A stretch of 33,242 bases of DNA from an archaeon (GTDB taxonomy: Archaea > Nanobdellota > Nanobdellia > Pacearchaeales > GW2011-AR1): NCBI GenBank assembly GCA_027343665.1, contig DAHWKL010000003.1, positions 1 to 33,242 of the forward strand, given 5' to 3'. The translations under genes and the position numbers were made by a program. Positions 29,912 through 33,242 of the stretch are shown here, one piece after another. Positions within the stretch are counted from its first letter, which is position 1; the number at the start of each line of letters is the position of its first letter. Under the pieces are notes generated by a model. The model searched no databases. It was not told the origin of the DNA and saw nothing but the letters and a program-made list of their open reading frames with translations.

Positions 29912-31720
29912 ATGAAAGAAGATAAAAGTTTTTACGATAAATTCGGAATGTTCGTTTTTCCGATGTTTATCCTTGCGATGCTGATAATCGGCCTTCTCTT
30001 CCAATTTGTGAGCGGGGATGCACAGACTGCTTACATATTTTATATAATTGGGATAATTCCGGGTGCAGAACAGCTGGTCGCCGAAAGTTACGAGACGCTG
30101 AAAAACAGAAGTTTCGCTCTTGATTACATAGCAATACTTGCGATAATTGTCTCCGTGATAGCCGGGGAATATCTCGTCGGGAACATTATAGCTTTGATGA
30201 TATCAAGCGGGAATGGCCTTGAGAAATACGCGCAAAGAAGGGCGAAAAGTTCCCTCACAGCTTTGTCAAAAAGGATTCCTGATGAAGCCCTTGTTTATGA
30301 AAGCGAGGCGAAGGCAAGAAAAGAAAAGATAAAAGATGTGAAGAAAGGGACCCTTATCCTTGTGAGGAAAGGTGAGGTCGTGCCTCTTGACGGGAAACTT
30401 GAGTCTGAATTCGCGCAGATAGATGAATCCTCCCTTACAGGAGAGCCTTATTTTGCCGACAAGATAAAGGGGGATATTCTAAGAAGCGGAACTGTCAACA
30501 TGGGCAACACCATAATGATAAGGACGACGAAAGAGGATAGAGATTCAACATATAGGCAGATAATAAATCTTGTCAAAAAAGCCCAGGAGGAAAAATCTCC
30601 AATGATAAGGACAGCCCACAAATACAACGGATTTTTTGCGGCATTGTCTCTTGTGATAGCTTTCGCGGCTTTCCTTTACTGGCATGACCTGGATCATGTT
30701 CTTGCAGTTCTTGTCATAGCGACGCCATGCCCTCTTTTGATCGCCGCTCCTGTAGCTTTGATAGGAGGTATGAGCGCCTCAGCAAAGAAAAAGATAATCG
30801 TGAAGAACCTATCTGCGATGGAAGCTGTCTCAAGGTCAGACACTCTGGTGTTCGACAAGACGGGGACCATAACTCTGGGAAAACCAAATCTCAAAGAGAT
30901 AGCAGTGAAAGACAAAAGATACGACAGGAGAAAAATATTGGAGATAGCTGAAGCGATAGAAAGGAATTCTCTCCATCCTTTTGCGAGATCCATTGTTTCT
31001 GAAGCAAGGAAAGAGAAACTGGTTTCTCTCTCGGCCAAGGATGTTGAGGAAAAGCTGGGTGAAGGGATATCAGGGACGGTCGGGAAGAAAAGATACACTA
31101 TCCTCAAAGGGAAAGATTCTGAGACGAACCATCTGCATCTTATTGAAGGCAAAAAGGTCATAGCTGAGATAATGTTTGAAGACGTCCTTAAAGACAATGC
31201 AAAGGAAATAATCCTTAAACTGAAAAAAAAAGGAATAGACATGCACATTTTCACAGGAGACAAGAAGGAGACGGCCGAAAAGCTGAAGCTCTCTCTTGAC
31301 CACGGGATAGACATAAGGTCTGAGATGTCCCCTGAAGACAAAGAGAAAGGGATAAAAGAGCTGAAACAAAAAGGCAAGACAGTCGCCATGGTCGGAGACG
31401 GGATAAACGACGCTCCAGCACTTGCATTGTCTGATGTGGGAATGGTTTTCAGCCACGAAGAGCACACGGCTTCTTCTGAAGCAGCCGACATCGTCTTTCT
31501 TGGCGGGGGATTTTCGGAAGTTTATGATTCCATAAAGATATCAGGAAGAACGATGAAGATTGCCAAAGAGAGCATGATAACGGGGATAGGACTCAGCATC
31601 GCAGGCATGCTCTTCGCAGCAGGCGGTTTCATTGTCCCTATCGCCGGGGCGATAATCCAGGAATTGATAGATGTTTCTGTCATAATAAATTCTTTAAGGG
31701 CGATAAAATACAAAAAATAA
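29912..31720 (+). CDS. P1B-type heavy-metal-transporting ATPase
   Basis: A 602-residue P-type ATPase that exports transition-metal ions. The actuator-domain SSLTGEP, the phosphorylation site Asp315 in DKTGTITLGKP, the HP dipeptide (NSLHPFARS) and the hinge MVGDGINDAPAL are all intact. The ion-pathway motif in the sixth membrane helix is Thr271-Pro-Cys273-Pro-Leu, a TPC/CPx variant rather than CPC, so copper is less likely; members with TPC have been linked to Ni/Fe or other divalent metals. No N-terminal metal-binding domain (no GMxCxxC) is present; the protein starts almost directly with membrane helices. The start at 29912 is preceded by GAGAGG about 5 nt upstream and a TATA-like cttttaaactt at 29870-29880, so this mRNA has a short leader. 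Confidence 0.94.
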   Translation: MKEDKSFYDKFGMFVFPMFILAMLIIGLLFQFVSGDAQTAYIFYIIGIIPGAEQLVAESYETLKNRSFALDYIAILAIIVSVIAGEYLVGNIIALMISSGNGLEKYAQRRAKSSLTALSKRIPDEALVYESEAKARKEKIKDVKKGTLILVRKGEVVPLDGKLESEFAQIDESSLTGEPYFADKIKGDILRSGTVNMGNTIMIRTTKEDRDSTYRQIINLVKKAQEEKSPMIRTAHKYNGFFAALSLVIAFAAFLYWHDLDHVLAVLVIATPCPLLIAAPVALIGGMSASAKKKIIVKNLSAMEAVSRSDTLVFDKTGTITLGKPNLKEIAVKDKRYDRRKILEIAEAIERNSLHPFARSIVSEARKEKLVSLSAKDVEEKLGEGISGTVGKKRYTILKGKDSETNHLHLIEGKKVIAEIMFEDVLKDNAKEIILKLKKKGIDMHIFTGDKKETAEKLKLSLDHGIDIRSEMSPEDKEKGIKELKQKGKTVAMVGDGINDAPALALSDVGMVFSHEEHTASSEAADIVFLGGGFSEVYDSIKISGRTMKIAKESMITGIGLSIAGMLFAAGGFIVPIAGAIIQELIDVSVIINSLRAIKYKK

Positions 31721-31738
31721 AAAATAAAAAGCTTGGAT

Positions 31739-32626
31739 TTACTTTCCGAATCTGAAGAATGCGCCCAATCTTGCCCAAAAACTCATTCCCCTGTCGGAAT
31801 TTTGGCTCGCATTTCCGCTTGCGTTTGCAAGGCCGTATGCATTTCCTCTTGGAGGAACTTCGTTTCCAAGGACCCCTCTTGTCTCGCTGTTCATTGTTGC
31901 GAAGCTTAGACTGTAGCTTTCTCCGGAATTAAGAGCAAGTTCTCCCTGCCATACTCCGAAACCTGAAAGAGAAGTTGTCTCTGTGAGATTAAGTGTTCCC
32001 GCATCACTTCCCTTGTTCATGACTTCATAATCTCTGCTTCCTGATGAACTTGAGACAAGTTTAAGGTTGAAAGCAGGATCACCCATTATTAAAAGTACGC
32101 CGTTTCCAAGGATGACTGAAGAATTATCTGTCTCATTCACGAATGGTCTTTGAGTAAGAAGCACGTTTATGAAACTCCCGTTGCCTTCATTTGATATGGC
32201 CCAGCCGGTCCCATGATCGACTTCAACAAACCCGCTTGCTACAAGCCCGTTATTCTGAGGGGCATTAAGCATATTCAGACTGTTATTGAGATCCATTGAA
32301 TCATTGCCTGCAAATTCGAAAGAACTTTGGTTCCTCATCTCATCAGATATCTGCCCAGGATCCCTTATCATTAATCTCTGACGGTCCTGCTGTCCAAAGC
32401 CTGCTCCGAGTCCCGCATTGGCATGGACTGTTGCATTCGCGGCGAATTCCGGATTCATGACATTAGGATCGGGAGATCCTCTGCCCTGAACACCCCCTTC
32501 AAGTCCTGCAACCATATGGCCATTGACTCCGAAGTTAGGATCCGCTGAAACCAAAGCTGCACTTAAGAGCCCTGCAAAAAGCACTGCACTGACTAACATA
32601 GCGCTGATTTTCTTTGTGTTTTCCAT
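31739..32626 (-). CDS. Secreted hypothetical protein
   Basis: A 295-residue protein with a signal peptide (MENTKK, hydrophobic core, cut near VSA-DPN, residues 27-30). The N-terminal mature region is Gly/Asn-rich (about 30-75) and holds a Gln/Arg segment. The rest is beta-rich with N-x-S/T sites (SGFVEVDHGTGWAIS, VILGNGVLLIMGDPAFNLKL, ESYSLSFATMN), ending in an Asn/Ala linker and a short aromatic/basic tail (FWARLGAFFRFGK). Its domain style resembles the secreted protein at 22889. I chose the ATG at 32626 with a GGGAGG Shine-Dalgarno 9 nt upstream; an in-frame ATG at 32662 lies exactly 26 nt from the TATA box (32684-32693) and could be used without a leader. Confidence 0.7.
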   Translation of the reverse strand: MENTKKISAMLVSAVLFAGLLSAALVSADPNFGVNGHMVAGLEGGVQGRGSPDPNVMNPEFAANATVHANAGLGAGFGQQDRQRLMIRDPGQISDEMRNQSSFEFAGNDSMDLNNSLNMLNAPQNNGLVASGFVEVDHGTGWAISNEGNGSFINVLLTQRPFVNETDNSSVILGNGVLLIMGDPAFNLKLVSSSSGSRDYEVMNKGSDAGTLNLTETTSLSGFGVWQGELALNSGESYSLSFATMNSETRGVLGNEVPPRGNAYGLANASGNASQNSDRGMSFWARLGAFFRFGK

Positions 32627-32683
32627 TTTTGTTTTCCTCCCTTTTAACTTTCTTGTTTCCATGCAATATCCAGCCAAAAAATC

Positions 32684-32693
32684 TTTATTTAAT
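32684..32693 (-). promoter_or_regulatory. TATA box of the secreted protein gene
   Basis: The minus-strand sequence attaaataaa is centred at 32688, 26 nt upstream of an in-frame ATG at 32662 and 62 nt upstream of the preferred ATG at 32626. Confidence 0.5.
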
Positions 32694-32707
32694 TCATCTG
32701 GAACCAG

Positions 32708-32729
32708 AAGTGGGACTTAAGTGGGACTT
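32708..32729. repeat. Two tandem 11-bp repeats upstream of a promoter
   Basis: The unit aagtgggactt occurs twice with no spacer. The block starts about 15 bp upstream of the TATA box of the secreted protein gene and lies 8 bp from the stop of the winged-helix gene, where an archaeal activator could bind. The sequence is seen directly; regulation is inference. Confidence 0.55.
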
Positions 32730-32737
32730 ATTTTAGG

Positions 32738-33242
32738 TCATTTCACAAGCTCTATGATCTTATTCCTTCCGTCACCGCTTCTTTTTATTATATTTTTCTT
32801 CTCGAGCTCCTGTATATGCCTGAAGAAAGCTGATTTCGGGATGCCTGTAGTTTTCCTCAATACAGAACTTTTCATCTTCCCCTTATCCTTGAGAGCGTCC
32901 ACTATCAAGTTCTCGCGCACTGAGAGTATCTTCTGGAAAAGTTCTATCTTATCCTGCTTTTTCCTAGCGCTCTTTGCTTTCTTCTTGGCAGGAGCGCGCT
33001 CTTCATCGCGTTTCCTGATTTTGGACCTGAAATGATACAGAAGCCATATCGCAAAAGCAAGGATTATCACAATTATTGATATGAGGAGCCAGTCTGTCCC
33101 GGGAGTCTCCCCTATCGAGTAAGATACATTGACATTGTCATTTGCGAATACGGCTATTGTTCCGCCATCTATAGTGATTTCGCCGTTCGTGCTTTTCACT
33201 TTAGCCCCCGCGGGCAGGAAGACTTCTATGTTCGAATCAGGA
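32738..33242 (-). CDS. Membrane-anchored winged-helix transcription regulator (5' end outside window)
   Basis: The frame stays open to the right edge of the window, so the N-terminus is missing; the GTG at 33199 is unlikely to be the true start. The visible part has the end of a beta-rich extracytoplasmic domain (VFLPAGAKVKSTNGEITIDG, then SIGETPGTD), one transmembrane helix (WLLISIIVIILAFAIWLLYHF), a very basic linker (AKKKAKSARKKQ) and a C-terminal winged helix (KILSVRENLIVDALKD, SSVLRKTTGIPKSAFFRHIQ, LEKKNIIKRSGDGRNKIIEL) as in IclR/MarR-like archaeal regulators. Such proteins couple an outside signal to DNA binding at the membrane. The downstream secreted gene, with tandem repeats between the two, is the obvious candidate target. 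Confidence 0.82.
   Translation of the reverse strand, partial: PDSNIEVFLPAGAKVKSTNGEITIDGGTIAVFANDNVNVSYSIGETPGTDWLLISIIVIILAFAIWLLYHFRSKIRKRDEERAPAKKKAKSARKKQDKIELFQKILSVRENLIVDALKDKGKMKSSVLRKTTGIPKSAFFRHIQELEKKNIIKRSGDGRNKIIELVK

Noticed and set aside
30694-31491. 265-codon open frame antisense to the metal ATPase
   Set aside because: It lies wholly inside a clear P-type ATPase gene, has a Ser/Phe/Leu-rich translation typical of reverse-strand shadows, and has no promoter.
33229-33242. gttcgaatc at the right edge as a tRNA T-loop
   Set aside because: It lies in the open frame of the winged-helix regulator and the upstream bases do not form acceptor or anticodon stems.

Overview
The window looks like a gene-dense, AT-rich archaeal chromosome segment, most likely from a small-genome DPANN-type lineage (Pacearchaeota/Woesearchaeota-like). 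The assignment is my inference from gene content, not from a search. Archaeal markers seen directly are: an intron-containing tRNA-Thr spliced at the canonical 37/38 site; an archaeal/eukaryotic-type PheS, PheT and TrpRS; an archaeal UMP kinase beside a reduced RNase P Rpp30-like subunit; a class III (archaellin/pilin) signal peptide; and TATA boxes centred about 25-28 nt upstream of most start codons, which implies mostly leaderless mRNAs.

Layout. 1-1.25 kb: the end of an unknown gene, then a GNAT acetyltransferase gene enclosed by a 23-bp direct repeat that is the 3' end of the adjacent tRNA-Thr, as in a small tRNA-integrated cassette. 1.27-4.98 kb: operon pheS - transglutaminase-like gene - pheT. 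5.07-10.5 kb: a cysteine-rich pilin-like surface protein, pyrH-rnp3, and three secreted or membrane proteins. 10.5-13.9 kb: two paired genes of unknown function, and a PEP-synthase relative that has lost the phosphohistidine domain and catalytic cysteine. 13.9-17.4 kb: ferredoxin and a nucleoside deaminase diverging from one TATA box; lemA and htpX separated by an opposing C39-like peptidase/methyltransferase operon. 17.4-21.6 kb: small membrane proteins, a membrane protein with a Lys/Glu helical tail, a receptor-like protein with an Ig-like ectodomain and a cytoplasmic cyclase-like domain lacking catalytic residues, and a 40-residue membrane microprotein. 21.7-27.8 kb: trpS, surface and membrane proteins, a DedA/VTT protein, a GT2 glycosyltransferase and small ORFs. 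27.8-33.2 kb: a holin-like small membrane protein, a ribbon-helix-helix regulator with partner gene and palindromic operator, a membrane protein, a P1B-type metal ATPase, a secreted protein and a membrane-anchored winged-helix regulator cut by the right edge.

How the genes work together. The housekeeping genes (phenylalanyl and tryptophanyl charging, UMP phosphorylation, RNase P) are interleaved with a large share of envelope genes: about half of the products carry a signal peptide or membrane segments. Membrane quality control (LemA/HtpX), surface glycosylation (GT2) and metal export fit that envelope emphasis. Genes are packed tightly: convergent stops lie 0-45 nt apart, co-directional neighbours often overlap by 1-4 nt, and no gene-free stretch exceeds 300 bp. 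I see no CRISPR array, insertion sequence or rRNA.

The most unusual items are the receptor-like pseudo-cyclase, the swivel-less PEP-synthase relative, the tRNA-flanked acetyltransferase cassette, two divergent gene pairs that each share one TATA box, and the autoregulated-looking ribbon-helix-helix pair.
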